Part shown: positions 12,129 through 23,784 of the stretch, piece by piece
Layout: every line of letters starts with the position of its first letter
How positions within the stretch are numbered: the first letter of the stretch is position 1
NCBI RefSeq assembly: GCF_016086655.4
Contig: NC_052134.2
Coordinates: 37,199,971-37,263,970, forward strand
Length of the DNA stretch: 64,000 nt
Source of the DNA: Lepeophtheirus salmonis
Taxonomy: Eukaryota > Arthropoda > Copepoda > Siphonostomatoida > Caligidae
Direction of reading: 5' to 3'
Notes under the pieces: model-generated
The model's input: the letters and a program-made list of their open reading frames with translations, nothing else
The model's database searches: none
Told to the model about the DNA's origin: nothing
Made by a program: the position numbers and the translations under genes

Positions 12129-13877
12129 TTAACGGGTTCTTTCATTGAATTCTCCTTGTCTACGTTCATCAGGATCGGAAAATCCGTCATCTTCATTTCC
12201 GGAATCGTCATCATCTTCATTGGTGTTATCAATGATGATTCTTGGAAGAGGAGGAAGAAGCGCCTGTTCTGTTTGTAACTGGGATTGTGGTGGTGGTGGT
12301 GGTGATTCATTGGATGTTGATGCAACCAATTCAGACTTGGAATCCTCCTCAACAATTTCATCTTGGATCTCTACTGGATTAACAATGGGAACAGCATGGT
12401 TTTTTTTCTCTGCTGCATTAGTGTTGCTGTTCTCACCTCCTACTACAGGAGATACTGAAGTTGCTGGAGGGGAAGAGGTCATTCGGGAACGACACCAGTT
12501 GTGGAACCCCTTTGTGCCCTTAGTGGGCCCACGAGGAAGTCGAACGACGTTAGGAGGAAGAGCAAGTCCAGAGGAGGCTACTTCGTTCATCATACGTCTT
12601 TGAAGCCATGGAGAAGCTGGAGAATGCATAGCGGCCATTGCAGCAGCTGCAACCTGTTGATGTTGCATTTGAAGCATTTCGAAGGGATGGATCATATGCG
12701 GACGAGAGATACGTCTCTGCATTTGAAATGTTGGGGCATTGGGATTAAGACCAGGCTTGTTTCCATGATTATCCGTCATTTGATTAGGCATCTCTTCAAA
12801 TTTCATGTTATGATACAGAGAAATCCTTCTGTTACGAATAGTGTTTCCGTTTGTAAATGCTTGATTTTGATTTTGATGCTGTTGTCCAGCATAGGAGGAT
12901 CGACGAGTAGGAATAGTTCCAGAGTTGTTAGACACTTGCTTAGATGCCTTACTCTCTGCTTTCTTATTCTTTTGACTCTTGGAGGGTGCAGGAATCAATT
13001 CCATCACCTTCATACCATCTTCAACATCCTCTCCAGTGCTGAGATCTTTGACAGCTCTTAATGCAAACTCTGTTCTTTCGAACTCAACAAGAGCTGTAAC
13101 CTTAGCGATCATTTCTGGATGCTTATTCACAAAAGGCTTGATGTCAGCAGGAATGGGATTTCCAGGACGAAGAATACGAATCAAAACAATGTCACCGACC
13201 TTGGAAAAAATTTCAGCAACTCCCTCAATGGTGGGTCTCTCTAATGGAAGATTAAGAGCAACAACAGTACGAGAGGGTGTTGTTTCATCATATTCAGGAA
13301 GTTCAGCCAATCGACGAACTTTAGTTTTAAGATCATTAACCTCCAATTTATCAGACTTCCTTTCGATAGCCTCAGCCACTTGTCTCCAATCCTTGGAAAG
13401 GTGCTTGACCCTTTTAAAGGAGCTGATGAGCTTGAGAGACACGAATCCCTCCTTGTTTCTTTTCACATGTTTAAGGAGAAATTTATCCTTCGTGATATTG
13501 GCATCCGAAAAGTAAAATTCTACCTGTTGAACAATTTTTTCACACAAATCATCATCTGGAACGACATATGGAGTCTCCTCCTCCTCTTTCTTCGATTCCA
13601 ACTTTTCCTCCGGAATGACAGATGAATTGGAAATGGTGGATGTGTTTGACGTCTTGCGACTCACTGCAGATATACCTGAATCGGTTGATTCCTTTCGATT
13701 AGCTCCTGCTTTATTAGTGGAGTAATTCTTGTGAGGATTAGAATTGGCGTGATGTGGATCGTAAAAGAGAGGGTCAGAGCCATTGGAGCCGGGATACATG
13801 GCGTAAAAGTCTTGATTAGTTGGGAATGCCATGGGATGATAGGCGTAGATTGCTGGGAATTGAGAGTAAAAAGCCAT
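12129..13877 (-). CDS. larp6: La-related protein 6 (LARP6/Acheron-like)
   Basis: This is a 582-residue RNA-binding protein in one uninterrupted coding exon. Residues about 107-190 form a La motif (LCEKIVQQVEFYFSDANI, then a DKFLLKHV segment and a GFVSL.LISSFKRVK block), and about 202-297 form the LARP6-type RRM (TVVALNLP, then VALVEFE-like strands). Residues 446-464 are LPRGPTKGTKGFHNWCRSR, the SUZ-C box that marks LARP6 within the LARP family. The N-terminus is Tyr/Pro/Asn-rich; the C-terminus has PPPPP (526-530) and an acidic Asp/Glu run (553-570). LARP6 proteins bind structured or specific mRNAs and control their translation and localisation in the cytoplasm and nucleus. The start chosen is the first Met, three bases after a splice acceptor. 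The length is in the family's normal range and no damage is seen. Confidence 0.95.
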   Translation of the reverse strand: MAFYSQFPAIYAYHPMAFPTNQDFYAMYPGSNGSDPLFYDPHHANSNPHKNYSTNKAGANRKESTDSGISAVSRKTSNTSTISNSSVIPEEKLESKKEEEETPYVVPDDDLCEKIVQQVEFYFSDANITKDKFLLKHVKRNKEGFVSLKLISSFKRVKHLSKDWRQVAEAIERKSDKLEVNDLKTKVRRLAELPEYDETTPSRTVVALNLPLERPTIEGVAEIFSKVGDIVLIRILRPGNPIPADIKPFVNKHPEMIAKVTALVEFERTEFALRAVKDLSTGEDVEDGMKVMELIPAPSKSQKNKKAESKASKQVSNNSGTIPTRRSSYAGQQHQNQNQAFTNGNTIRNRRISLYHNMKFEEMPNQMTDNHGNKPGLNPNAPTFQMQRRISRPHMIHPFEMLQMQHQQVAAAAMAAMHSPASPWLQRRMMNEVASSGLALPPNVVRLPRGPTKGTKGFHNWCRSRMTSSPPATSVSPVVGGENSNTNAAEKKNHAVPIVNPVEIQDEIVEEDSKSELVASTSNESPPPPPQSQLQTEQALLPPLPRIIIDNTNEDDDDSGNEDDGFSDPDERRQGEFNERTR

Positions 13878-13880
13878 TTT

Positions 13881-14185
13881 CTACAAAGACAAAGTATATA
13901 CATATATATATAAATATATTCATATTTGTGAACAAAAACAAAATTCAAATAGAAAATTATTGTGAATTTTTGTAATCAGTTTGGGAGAAAAGAAAAAAAA
14001 ATGACAGGCAGAAAGAATAGAACTGTAGACTTATGTATAATAACATAGATGATAGTAGCACTACAAAACTAAGCAAGGAACTAATAATATTGAATGTATT
14101 CACTTGAAGCAGATTTCTCTTTTATTCCAAACAACAGAACTACTAAGAACACAATATTATGAAATTAAATCAAGGAACAACTTAC
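13881..14185 (-). other. Intron in the 5' UTR of the LARP6-like gene
   Basis: On the minus strand the donor reads CATAAG|gtaagt (14186/14185) and the acceptor ctttgtag|AAAATGG (13881/13880). The acceptor lies three bases before the start codon, so the first exon is non-coding. The intron is 305 bp and AT-rich. Both splice sites match consensus; transcript data would be needed to fix the start of exon 1. Confidence 0.65.
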
Positions 14186-14700
14186 CTTATGAATTTTTCA
14201 AGTAGAAAGAAATTATAAATTATGTGTAGTGTAACTTATTATCACAGCTCAAAAATATTTATTCTTTTTGTTGAACAGCACTTCTTCGTGATTATACGTA
14301 TGTAACTTAAGAAACTGTAGTGAGTGAATAGGGAACAAAAAAGAAATTGCAAATATTAAATGCCTCTCTGATTATTACTCTAAGGATTACTTAGGGATGA
14401 GTTGAAGTAAAAATAAATTATATAAATAAAACAATGGCAGTCAATTTCAGGGGGCCTTAAAATATACTATGATTATAAAAATAAACACCCCGAGAATAGA
14501 ACAAGAACAAGAAACTTTCTTGTAGTAAGAATTAAGTGTGTAAAAGTGGGATAATTATTTTGTGGATAAATAACCGATGTAAGCCGGGAGGAGATTTGTA
14601 GGTATAGGTATAAATACTCGTATACTACACTACTGTCGTTGAATTATTGATTTTTTTTTTGGGTTGTTTTATATGTATAAATATAAATTAAAATTCAGCG
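14186..14700 (-). promoter_or_regulatory. Likely 5' UTR exon and promoter region of the LARP6-like gene
   Basis: The non-coding first exon ends at 14186; its start cannot be fixed. The interval upstream contains TATA-like tracts (for example near 14611-14618, seen on the plus strand as tataaata), but in this AT-rich DNA they have little weight. Placement is inferred only from the splice donor. Confidence 0.3.
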
Positions 14701-15468
14701 AAAACTTTTTTCGAAACAAAAAACTTTTTCCTTAGAGTGAAGAATTTGTAAATAAATTAAAAAGAATTGAATAAGGTGAAGGAAGGGGACGACGTGCTTA
14801 CATCAGGAACTACCTCTCACAACTAATTTCAAAAGTTTAAATCCTATGTAAACCTTGAGAGTACCAATACTAAGTTCCACACGCCGCCTTCTATCATTTT
14901 ATTAGTAGTAATAGACGTAGTAGTTGTACTCTTCGCATGCCTCACAAACCTGTATAAACAAGGTCAATGACGTCATACTCCCTCCTCGCACTCTTTTCTT
15001 ACATTTTATTATTACATTTCATATAGATATATTATTATTATTCATATTATTCTTTATTAACAATTGTTATGTATTCCGTAGTATAAATGTACTTCGAGTC
15101 ACATAACAAAAACATAGGATGACACTCGTACTTCATACGTACGCTCTACGATAACAAAAGTAACATGTTGCATGCTTAAGGAGGCAAGGAGGTGTACCTG
15201 TACTTTCGTTTTTCAAAATTCAGCTGCTGCATGCACGCAGTTCCAGTGATATCCCTTTGCGCTACTAGCTACATACTAGTTACTTCAACAATGTCAAATG
15301 ATGGATAGTAAGTAAGGGAAAGGAAAATGAGAGGTACATACATATTGCAACAATCTCGCAAAATTAATTACAAGCCGAGTTTTCTCTCATTTCTGTTGAA
15401 AACGACGATGATAGTGATGATTTTCTAAAAAAAACCGGTTACATGGTTTATAGTTTGTAAAAGTGAAA

Positions 15469-15590
15469 ATGCAGTCACGACTCAGGATACACTCCATCTT
15501 TCGTCTCCTCCTCATCAGTGGAGCTGTTCTACAGAGAGTGGAGAATCAGCCTTGTACTTATACCAGTGCTATATTCAGGGCACTGTTGTG
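15469..15590 (+). other. Candidate first coding exon with a signal peptide
   Basis: An ATG at 15469 opens 40 codons plus two bases, starting MQSRLRIHSIFRLLLISGAV, with a basic start then a hydrophobic run like a signal peptide. It continues to an Asn-Gln-Pro-Cys-rich part. It ends at a strong splice donor, TTGTG|gtgagt (15590/15591). Reading on in the same frame meets TGA within two codons, so splicing is required. The next exon was not identified. Further coding-like text on the plus strand (about 15640-15790, 15760-15840) lies in shifted frames. It could be the first exon of a secreted-protein gene, a pseudogene, or chance. Confidence 0.3.
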
Positions 15591-16309
15591 GTGAGTTGAG
15601 TGAATATGGATTACTCACTATTCATTCGGGTCGACTAATCCTACCAATGAAAAAAAAATATATAAAGGGCTCCGGCTCCACTGGTCATCCGATGATTACG
15701 GCACTGTATACTTACCCTATCTAATTAAAGACTTGGTGGAGTACCTCAGGACTACACTATCTTATTTGATCCCTTGAGCACTTCTTCTATTGTCACAGTG
15801 AGCTGGAGCAGCATAGTTTTGCAAAAAAATAAACCATCAAATTAACACCCCAAACTCAATAACTCTGACAACTGGCTTTCAGAATCTGTTGAGAATAAAA
15901 TATTCCAGGCAAGGAATCATAGTTGTCAACTTTGCAATTTCTAATAACAGCTTACAAAATAGTTTTCCAATTTGTCGAAGCTTCTTGTCGCCATATGATT
16001 ATATAGTTTGTCACTTATTATGATCTTATCGTGTTGATATTACTCTCTGATCTTAGAATTGATATAAAAGCCCACATTTAGCATTATTCTCACACATTCA
16101 GGTATATGCATCAATAAACCATCTCTTGCACTGTTATGCTGAGTACTCAATTTTATTTTGTGATTTGTATTATCCTTATTATTATATAATAATTAATAAC
16201 AAATTTTATACTTATTGGGAATATTTTATTTTGACTGAGTATTCTAGAACATTTGATTACTTGTATTCAATGACTAGTAGAAACTAAATAACAAATTCTG
16301 ACTATTGAA

Positions 16310-17030
16310 CATGACGATTTTTTTGAGAACCCCATTCAAGTATTCCAAGTCACCTTCTTCACTCTGTAAAGATCTGAGTTAATGCATGATGAGATGCCAT
16401 TCAATCCTATTCACTGAAGTAGGCGAGTCCCCTTCCCTTCTTCAAACAGAAATTACCAAGACGGCTCAAGATCATGTGGATTTTTGGAATTATATCCAGT
16501 GCAACAATCCGTGAGTAGGATCTCCCAAAACTCTTAATACAGGTTTTGGAGAGGACAGAATATCTCTCCTTGAACTCCTATACACCTCCTTGAAGCTACC
16601 AAGAGTTCTTGGGAGTTTGGTATTTTTGAAAGGATTGGAAGCCTCACGGACATAGCAAGGATCCTTAGAACTGCAAGACTGAAATACGATATTGCATATC
16701 TTCAAATCCATCGAGGCAATGAAGTTCAAAGAAGAGAAGCTTACGGCAGAAATGAGGGTACGGAAGTTTTTGTGAGTTTCTAGGACATTGGGGAGCATCA
16801 CAATGAAAACAACCGCTTCACTCCCGAGTCTTTGAAGCCCCTGGATCGGCCTACTAGAGAATTGTCTTACTGTATCACACTGAGGCAAACCTTGAGGAAA
16901 CCTTCCCTCCATCTAGTCCCACCTTGATGTCACAGTCTCCAGTAATGTTCTTACTACTGACAATGGACCGAGTGAAGCTCTTTACTTCCATGCAGAATGG
17001 AACAAGCCTTTTACATGTCCACTTTTTTCG
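16310..17030 (-). pseudogene. Decayed coding island, probably a transposon-derived protein
   Basis: This stretch is far less AT-rich than its surroundings. On the minus strand a 140-codon frame (16490-16912) is open, and text continues upstream in another frame (KNITGDCDIKVGLDGGKV). Within it, MDLKICNIVF, SCSS, and PCYV, followed by LRTLGS-like text (here PRTLGSFKEV), resemble an uncharacterised protein family with a D.K..N...G..S..S.PC pattern that I recall from cnidarian and arthropod genomes and that behaves like transposon cargo. That link is memory-based. At least one frameshift is needed, so it is a relic. Plus-strand frames in the same island also look coding-like, so the strand is not certain. 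Confidence 0.35.
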
Positions 17031-17205
17031 AGGAAGTTTTTTTTTATAAATTCCTAAAAAACCTGTTGATTATCTACTTAATTAGAAAGCAAAATTAAGT
17101 AACACCAAAATAAATGTTATATAAAATATATTATCTAAAAAAAGAATAAATTTCTTTATATGTTATACATTTAAAAAAAAAAAAACTACTCTCTTCTTTT
17201 TTGAA

Positions 17206-17880
17206 AATCCAAGTATGGTCACACATTAAACCGAGTAGCACATCGAGCACCGTTAGCTTAAGGAAATAGTATGCTCAATATTTGTTGTAATTTTTGCACA
17301 AGATATCGCTTTTGTATGACGTCACTCATTAACTTATTGTACGTACTACGTTATAAGTATGAATGAGTAATGATACGTATATAATTTATTCTAGTCTTAA
17401 TCTTAAATATTTTATATTTACATATTATTATAAAGCAAATTTGAAACAAATTACTCCAAAATAATGGTTCATTGTAGTGCCCAAGGATGCAAAAATAGAA
17501 CTGAGTCAGATTTCCAAAAGCTTCAAGGAATCGTTCACAATTTTAAATTTCCCATTCCCAAAAATCCAAAAGAAGTCGCAAGAAGAAAAAAATGGATATC
17601 AAATCTTAAATATCTTCCTAATTGGAAACCTGCTGACCATTCTGTATGTGAAAATCATTTTGAACTATAATTCCTTCTCCATAATTGTTCAAGCAAACAG
17701 TAAATTACTCATTCACGAGAGAACAAGAAATAATTCTCCAAAATGCTTGAAATAATAATACCTCTAGCGGACAAAAAAAAAGTAAACAATGACCAAGATA
17801 TTTTTTTTTTTCGCTAATAATGACGTAAGCCTTCGATGCTCTACTTGGTTTAATGCTTTAGGTCACACTATCGTATTTAT
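17206..17880 (+). mobile_element. Inverted-repeat element carrying a THAP fragment
   Basis: The sequence cattaaaccgagtagcacat near 17223-17242 reappears, inverted and slightly changed, near 17838-17858 (reverse complement cattaaaccaagtagagcat). Similarity extends on both sides for roughly 50 bases with gaps. The arms enclose about 600 bases containing a THAP zinc-finger frame. THAP domains are the DNA-binding part of P-element transposases, so a deleted P-like element fits. The exact ends and target duplication were not resolved. Confidence 0.55.
17464..17670 (+). pseudogene. THAP-type zinc-finger protein fragment
   Basis: The 68-codon frame matches the N-terminus of THAP proteins: MVHCSAQGCKNR with Cys4 and Cys9, a hydrophobic FKFP segment near 27-30, the conserved R..KW near 41-44, Trp54, and VCENHF with Cys62 and His65. 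That gives the full C2CH zinc ligand set with normal spacing. A stop follows immediately after HFEL, so the AVPT-type box that closes the domain and everything after it are absent. The next frame (to 17755) has no recognisable continuation. It would bind DNA as part of a P-element-like transposase or a host THAP factor; here it is truncated within an inverted-repeat element. Confidence 0.7.
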
Positions 17881-18059
17881 ATACAACAAGATCATTTTTG
17901 TTCATTCTCTTTGTTGACACCAGTCCCCATATTTTATAGTCTCGTCCAGCCCCACCATAAATTTAAAGAACGCGTCCATATTTGATACAAAAGCCATCTT
18001 AAGGTACAATTTTTGCTAAATGGCGTCATTATCAATCTACCACAACTATCTTGGAAATA

Positions 18060-18330
18060 TATGATGCCGTTACTTTACTAACACATGAATAAACACTGTA
18101 TTTTTGTGTCAAATGTTGCAGTTTAAGCTTCCTTTCTCCTAATCAATGGTTTGAGCATTGATAGGTTGAATTATATCATTTTAAGGTGTGAACAGTTATC
18201 GAATTATGATTTCACCTTTTGGAAGAATTAGCTAACTACCAACTAATTTTTGCCTTTTTCTTCCTTTTTTTAAATGAAAAGTTGCACGATAGAATAAAGG
18301 TAAAGACAGGAAAAACATCAAATGCTTAAA
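18060..18330 (-). repeat. Dispersed repeat family R1, inverted copy
   Basis: The reverse complement reads a ataattcaacctatcaatg core, then a gattaggagaaa segment and a tgtgttagtaaagtaacgg tail, in the same order as the copy at 56770-57000. The other end (tgcacgatagaataaaggta) matches the ends at 5390 and 36270. Confidence 0.5.
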
Positions 18331-18499
18331 TGACTAATAAATACTTTAAAAAACATAAATAAAAAATATTATGTCCCAATGGCTATGAACAAATTCAATA
18401 AATAAACTGAGGACTTCAGTTGAGTGTCATAGCTCAGTTGAACTTTTTTTGAGTTCGACCACTAAAATATGTGGCTAGACCATGTGCTACCCCTACACA

Positions 18500-18665
18500 T
18501 TTCATTGAGGCTAAAATGTCCCCGACTTCACACATAGATGGCGGCGCTATTTTTTAATTCACCTCATTTCCAGTTAGTACCAACCTTAAAAGACGGCTGT
18601 CAAAATTGTATAATAATCTGTTTTCTGTTTGGGTGTTATTGTGGTAAGTCTGACACTTCTTCTCT
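18500..18665 (-). repeat. Repeat family R2, partial copy
   Basis: Inverted relative to the copy at 45564-45932, it shares gacttcacacatagatgg, a attcacctcattt segment, a gacggctgtcaaaatt-like segment and gttattgtggtaagt. Only one half of the element is recognisable. Confidence 0.55.
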
Positions 18666-18669
18666 TATT

Positions 18670-21600
18670 TACAAAACAATTGCTTGTTTTGTAAATTTAG
18701 ACTGCTTCTGTATGTGAAAAAATACTGTTCAAGATAAGCAAATAGTTTGTAAATGAGTTGAGCCAAATGGTATAAGTAAATCTAAAGCTACTTAGGGTAC
18801 TCATTCATCACAGAAAGCCAAAATTTGTCAAGTGTTTTTGAATGAAAATCTGTTATTAGTGTTAGCTCACATGAAATTGGATGAGCACTTCTTCCATGGT
18901 ATTCTACATATGATCAGCTGTGGTGGTAAAAGGATATTAGATGGTTATGCTCTTGTAGAGTATTATGTTCTGGGAAATTCTTTTTAAAATGATCCCGAAA
19001 GGAATTATAAAAAGTATGTACATTCATTATTATGTAAGTTTTGATGCCACTGATATTATATTCTTCTTTTTTGGAAATCATCTCGCGACCGCACTTAGTG
19101 AACCACTACCGTAGCTCATTGGACAACACGATCAATAATTCCAGGTCCAGATGAAGTAACTGTAATAAAATAGCACTTGTTCACATATACTTAATCAGTG
19201 TAACCTCATCTGACCAATTTAAGAAACATTAAAAAAAAAAAACATCAGTAAAAATGATACCGTGTTGAGGATGATTTAAAATTTGGGCAGTACACGACCG
19301 ATTCTGCTATTTCCTATATTCAGGACCAATAGAATTGTACTTTATTGTATCGGTCCTGAAAATGGGACTTTTTATTACTTCTCGAGAAAATACACTTTTC
19401 CTTAATATTATAGTAAAGTATCTACGTCAGTTTCCTAATTGAATTGGTGTATTAAAAGAACTAGTAGGCACTTTCAAACACAATAATGTTTTGCTATTAT
19501 TCTTCATTTAGACAAAATTAAAGTATTGGTTATTCTTTCAAACATTAGATCCTTGATGGTCAAGATTGATTGGCGTTGTTGACTGATATGTAGTATTTAC
19601 TTTCAAGTAGAATAATGGTACATTCTTAAGATTTAAGAGACATCCAAGCGATAGTTTAAAATTTTGGAACGTTTATTAAGTATATGGCTTTACATTCATA
19701 GGTATACAAATGTTTTAATCTTGGTATAGGGTATAACTGATATTCACTGAGAATGGATATACATATAGTAAGGGGAAATACAGATTTTAAGCTGTACATA
19801 TACTTGTTGACTACATTAACCAATTATGTTAAAGGAAAGAAAGAAGCCTTTTAAACTATCAATATGTAATATGAATAATATTTCTTACATCGTGCTTTGG
19901 GAAGCCTTACAATTCTACTCTGTATACTGAAGAACTAGCATATAATATAGCATTACTTTGGTGCAATTGAATTTCAAAGATTGACAAAATTGCTTTAAAG
20001 TCAATTTGTCTGTTCTTGTTCGTTTATCTTTTGGATGAACAAACACGGATACTCAAGAACGAATTATCATGATAATGCAGCAAAAGAGGCAGTATAATAT
20101 ATCAGCCAGAGTTATGTCTACAACGTTCAGGCTCACGTTTCTACCACCACCAACATAATAATAATAATATCTTTCCGTTGAAACTGACCTTGAAAGAAAA
20201 GTCAACGCCTAAGTTTTTTTATAAAGGGTGGGAAGACTCATTTTATAAATATCTCTTAAGTTTTTTTTTCTTCTTCTTCTTCCCATTTTATCATCCATTT
20301 GATCAATGACTTCATCGAGAGTCTCTATTGCTCAATGACTGTAAAGTAGACTGTCCCGTTTCATTTTTCCCCGCATAAAGGCTTTTTCTTCTAGGAACAA
20401 CAATCAAAATACTGACTTTGACAAAGTTTGAAGCCTCTCAATTCATTATAATTTCAACAACAAAAAAAAAGGATTTTTGAGCACAAATTTTGTCATTTTT
20501 TTGGCCTTTTGTAACGTCGATAAGCTCAATAACTTGCAGTTTCACTATGGTATCAAACATAACATAGCAAAATTTAACCTTAGGTAAAGTTAAACAATAT
20601 GTTTGATAAAGCAGGGAAACTGCAAATCATGGGGCATATCATCTTAGACCCCTTAAATGATTAAAAACAAGGTATACAATATTTTTTAGTGATAACCCAA
20701 AGATTAAAAAATATAAAGTTACAAAATTTTACTCATAGATATTTGGCACCCCAAGCCAAAAATCCCATTTTTCAAATTATAACGACCTCTACGTCTCCAA
20801 AAATGGATTGAAAGATCTCAAATATTGCCAAAGTCTGTTGTGTTTTTTTTTACTGCCCCCAGTTGAAAAGGTTTTTGTGTAGGAGAAAACAAAATATTCA
20901 CCCGCAATCGGAACAGTCTAATGTTCAGTCTACTACTTATTGTATGTACTCCATATCCCTACCTAGGTACTATGTTGAGACAACAACAATGAGGTAACAA
21001 CACTCCGTACTCTAAGACGAAGTCGTTGACCTGGAGTAAAAAAAAAAGAGATTTATTTCAACCGTAGTATGTAATCCCTAGACAACCTTGATACAGCCCT
21101 TGAAATTATGAATATTGAAGGTTTTTTACTCTAAATCATTTTTCTTTTTCCCGCTCTCTACATATTTAAATGTATTTGTTTATCTGGGTATAAACTACTA
21201 TTGAGCTAATTAATACAATTAAGGACATTGACTTCATGGATTGAAATAATATATATTTTTGGGCCTACAAAGGATTTTAACTATGATGGACTTTCCCACG
21301 TGTTTTTTTTGCAGAAGCGGTGTTGAATTGGGCCAATGGACAAAATAAACAATAGAAAAAAAATTATATTCTGAACCATTAAAATACCAGATAATTTACT
21401 GCACGTATCATCCAGTCTAGGTCAATTGGACCTGTATTTACTGTTCAGCTTCTTTCATAGTGAAATATGATTTTATTACAAGATACCTTCCTTAGATAAT
21501 CATAACTCATAATAAGGTTGTAAATGAATTAATTGATTCATATCTGAAAGAACAAAGAAATTGTGTTAAGAATATAATAATGATTAGCTTTCTTTTTGTG

Positions 21601-22270
21601 GGTAATTTTATAGTGAAGCTAAGTCACAGTGATATGACCTTTTCGAACTTTTAAGACAAACGTTCGCACAAAATAGCCTTTATTTTGTAGAATTTCTAGT
21701 AATCAACTAACTCCAAAATAGATTTTCATTTTTGTATACAAGTGTAAAATCTTATACTGGGTTTGTTGGAAACTATAGTATTTAATGCTATTTTTTTGTG
21801 TTTTAATAAATGTAGATTATAATATTATACTGAGAAAATAAAAGACTTGTGTTTCATTCAATACCTATTGGCATAAAAAAAATAATAAATTATGCTTTGC
21901 CGGGATAAACAATTAAGTCTAAAAAAATGTATGAAAATTACACAATGTAAATTTGAGGGTTAAAAATACGTTATCTAAAATATATATTGCATAAAAGAAA
22001 GGAGAAAATGTATTTTCCAAAGAAAATGTTAACATAATTTTTGTTGAAAAACTTTTGCTATTTTGTTATGAAAAAAAAAAATCGAAACCTTTCCCTTTTG
22101 AAGAAAGATACAAAATTTTTAATTCAATTTTTTTAAATACTTTTCAATTTTCGCTTCAAGACGTGGTTAGGCCATTTTTGACCCATAAATAAATATGGGT
22201 CATTCTACGAGAAATTTTCAATACGAAACGGATTTGACTCAAATTTGGTAGTGGTATTATTGATAGTATT
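18670..22270. other. AT-rich sequence, no gene seen
   Basis: No exon, RNA gene or element end is supported. A short hairpin sits at about 19321-19357, where aggaccaata pairs with tatcggtcct with one mismatch. All open frames are short and AT-driven. Confidence 0.5.
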
Positions 22271-22277
22271 CTTTCTT

Positions 22278-23780
22278 ACGTAACCTACCTACCTATATAA
22301 ACTATATGATCACACTTATCTAAATTATTATCTATTATTCATTCCAAATTAGGATGGCAAAAATGTATATTGAAAATTTACACATAAATATTTTTTTACT
22401 TTTATTTCTTAAATAAGAAACAGATTCAGAAAATTCTACATTTTTGCAGATACTGTTAGTAGTTGAAAAATAATTACTATCAAAACTGTTTCCTATAGGT
22501 TTAATCATATTCAGAAATGCTGGGAATGAAGGAAACAAATCAGCACATAACATATTAATAAAAATATGTATTTATATTACTTAAAAAATTTTGGCATTTG
22601 ATTTAATATTATAATTATTATGTATTCGATCTTATTGTTAGTCAAATATCAAAAGATAATAAAAATATTAAATGACTAAATTACGCATTAAAGTCTTGTG
22701 ATAAAGGGTTTACTTAGAATTATGTATTAAAATAAATTTTTAGGAAGGAAATAGGGAATTATTTATGGACACTATGATATCGAAGATAGATTGTATCATA
22801 TACTAGCAAAGGGTTACCTGGTGTTGCTCAGGCCAAGGAAGGAGCGGGAAATTACATTGACAATGGTCAATTTTATTTTTACTTAATGTTTAGATCCCGT
22901 CGTTCCGGGTGAGCATAATAATAAAGCACCTGTATATTATATAAAATTATGAATTAAAAGAAAATGTGATATAAACATACCAACATATATGCCTAAAAAA
23001 TGTGTCTAGATGAGAAATAAGTGTTTTATTTTTGTCAAAAAAATGGTCAATTCATAATTCCCAAATAAAATTCAAAAAACTATTTTATGCTAAATTTGCA
23101 AAAAAAAAAAAAAGAGTAGAAAATAGTATTTGTTGGCATTGTAAAGAGTAAACAGGAACAAAAAACAACAATTTATTTTGCACAAAAGTTATGGAAAATA
23201 ATGTTATCGAAAATATCCCTAGATAACTGGTTCATTTTTGCAAATATTGCAAATCTATGTAATAAAATGTTTTACAAATTGAAAATACTGTAATGTTGAG
23301 GTTTAAAATTTTATGTCTAGTTTGCATAGTTTTGTGGGATTTCTTCTTAAAAATTGATAATTGAGGTTTTGATGAAAAAATTTAACAAAAATTATATATT
23401 CAGAAAATGACTGATATTTCAATTAAACACAAATCTTTATGTGTGAAATGTATATAAAAACTAATTTCCAGACAAATTTTTACAAACTTTATTTTTTTAC
23501 GAATCCAATATTCCATTGGAAATCCATTTTTTGCACCTAAAAAAAAACAAAACTACATTTCTTTACCGATTTCGTTTTTGAAACTTAACAAATTTAGAAA
23601 ACTTAGTTATTCGTATAGTTGTTTTTTGAGACGCGCATCACTTTTTGATTTATAATTCAACCCCTTATCATTTCTCTTTGAGCTCCAAAAATCAATTTTT
23701 GTGATTTGGGTATAGAATGAACCACTCTTAAACTCTCTATTTTTTTAACTATTGCAACTCTTCTGTGCTACTATAATATT
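22278..23780 (+). repeat. 1.5 kb direct repeat, copy A
   Basis: From gtaacctacctacctatata to ctgtgctactataatatt this segment matches 28926-30445 in the same orientation with few substitutions and small indels. It contains GC-richer landmarks rarely seen nearby: cctggtgttgctcagg (able to fold as a short stem) and gatcccgtcgttccgggtga. A 72-codon minus-strand frame at 22335-22553 is broken in the other copy, so it is probably not a gene. No transposase, clear terminal repeats or target duplications were found. The second copy sits about 5.1 kb away. Confidence 0.85.
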
Positions 23781-23784
23781 ATTC

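Noticed and set aside
12119..12361. 80-codon minus frame with a His-rich run
   Set aside because: Shifted frame of the LARP6-like exon; the His run is the frame shadow of the Pro codons.
12145..13515. Three long plus-strand frames (152, 186 and 178 codons) opposite the LARP6-like gene
   Set aside because: They are the antisense of a strongly conserved coding exon; no domain is visible in them.
16920..17030. Serpin-like text ALYFHAEWNKPF on the plus strand
   Set aside because: The match is a few residues, the flanking text does not follow serpin order, and the opposite strand gives a better explanation of the island.
18420..18460. tRNA-like A box (tagctcagttg) and B box (gagttcgacc)
   Set aside because: The boxes are only about 10-20 bases apart and no cloverleaf can be drawn; at most a scrap of a tRNA-derived SINE.
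22335..22553. 72-codon minus frame in repeat copy A
   Set aside because: The second copy of the repeat breaks it with substitutions and a deletion, so it is not maintained.
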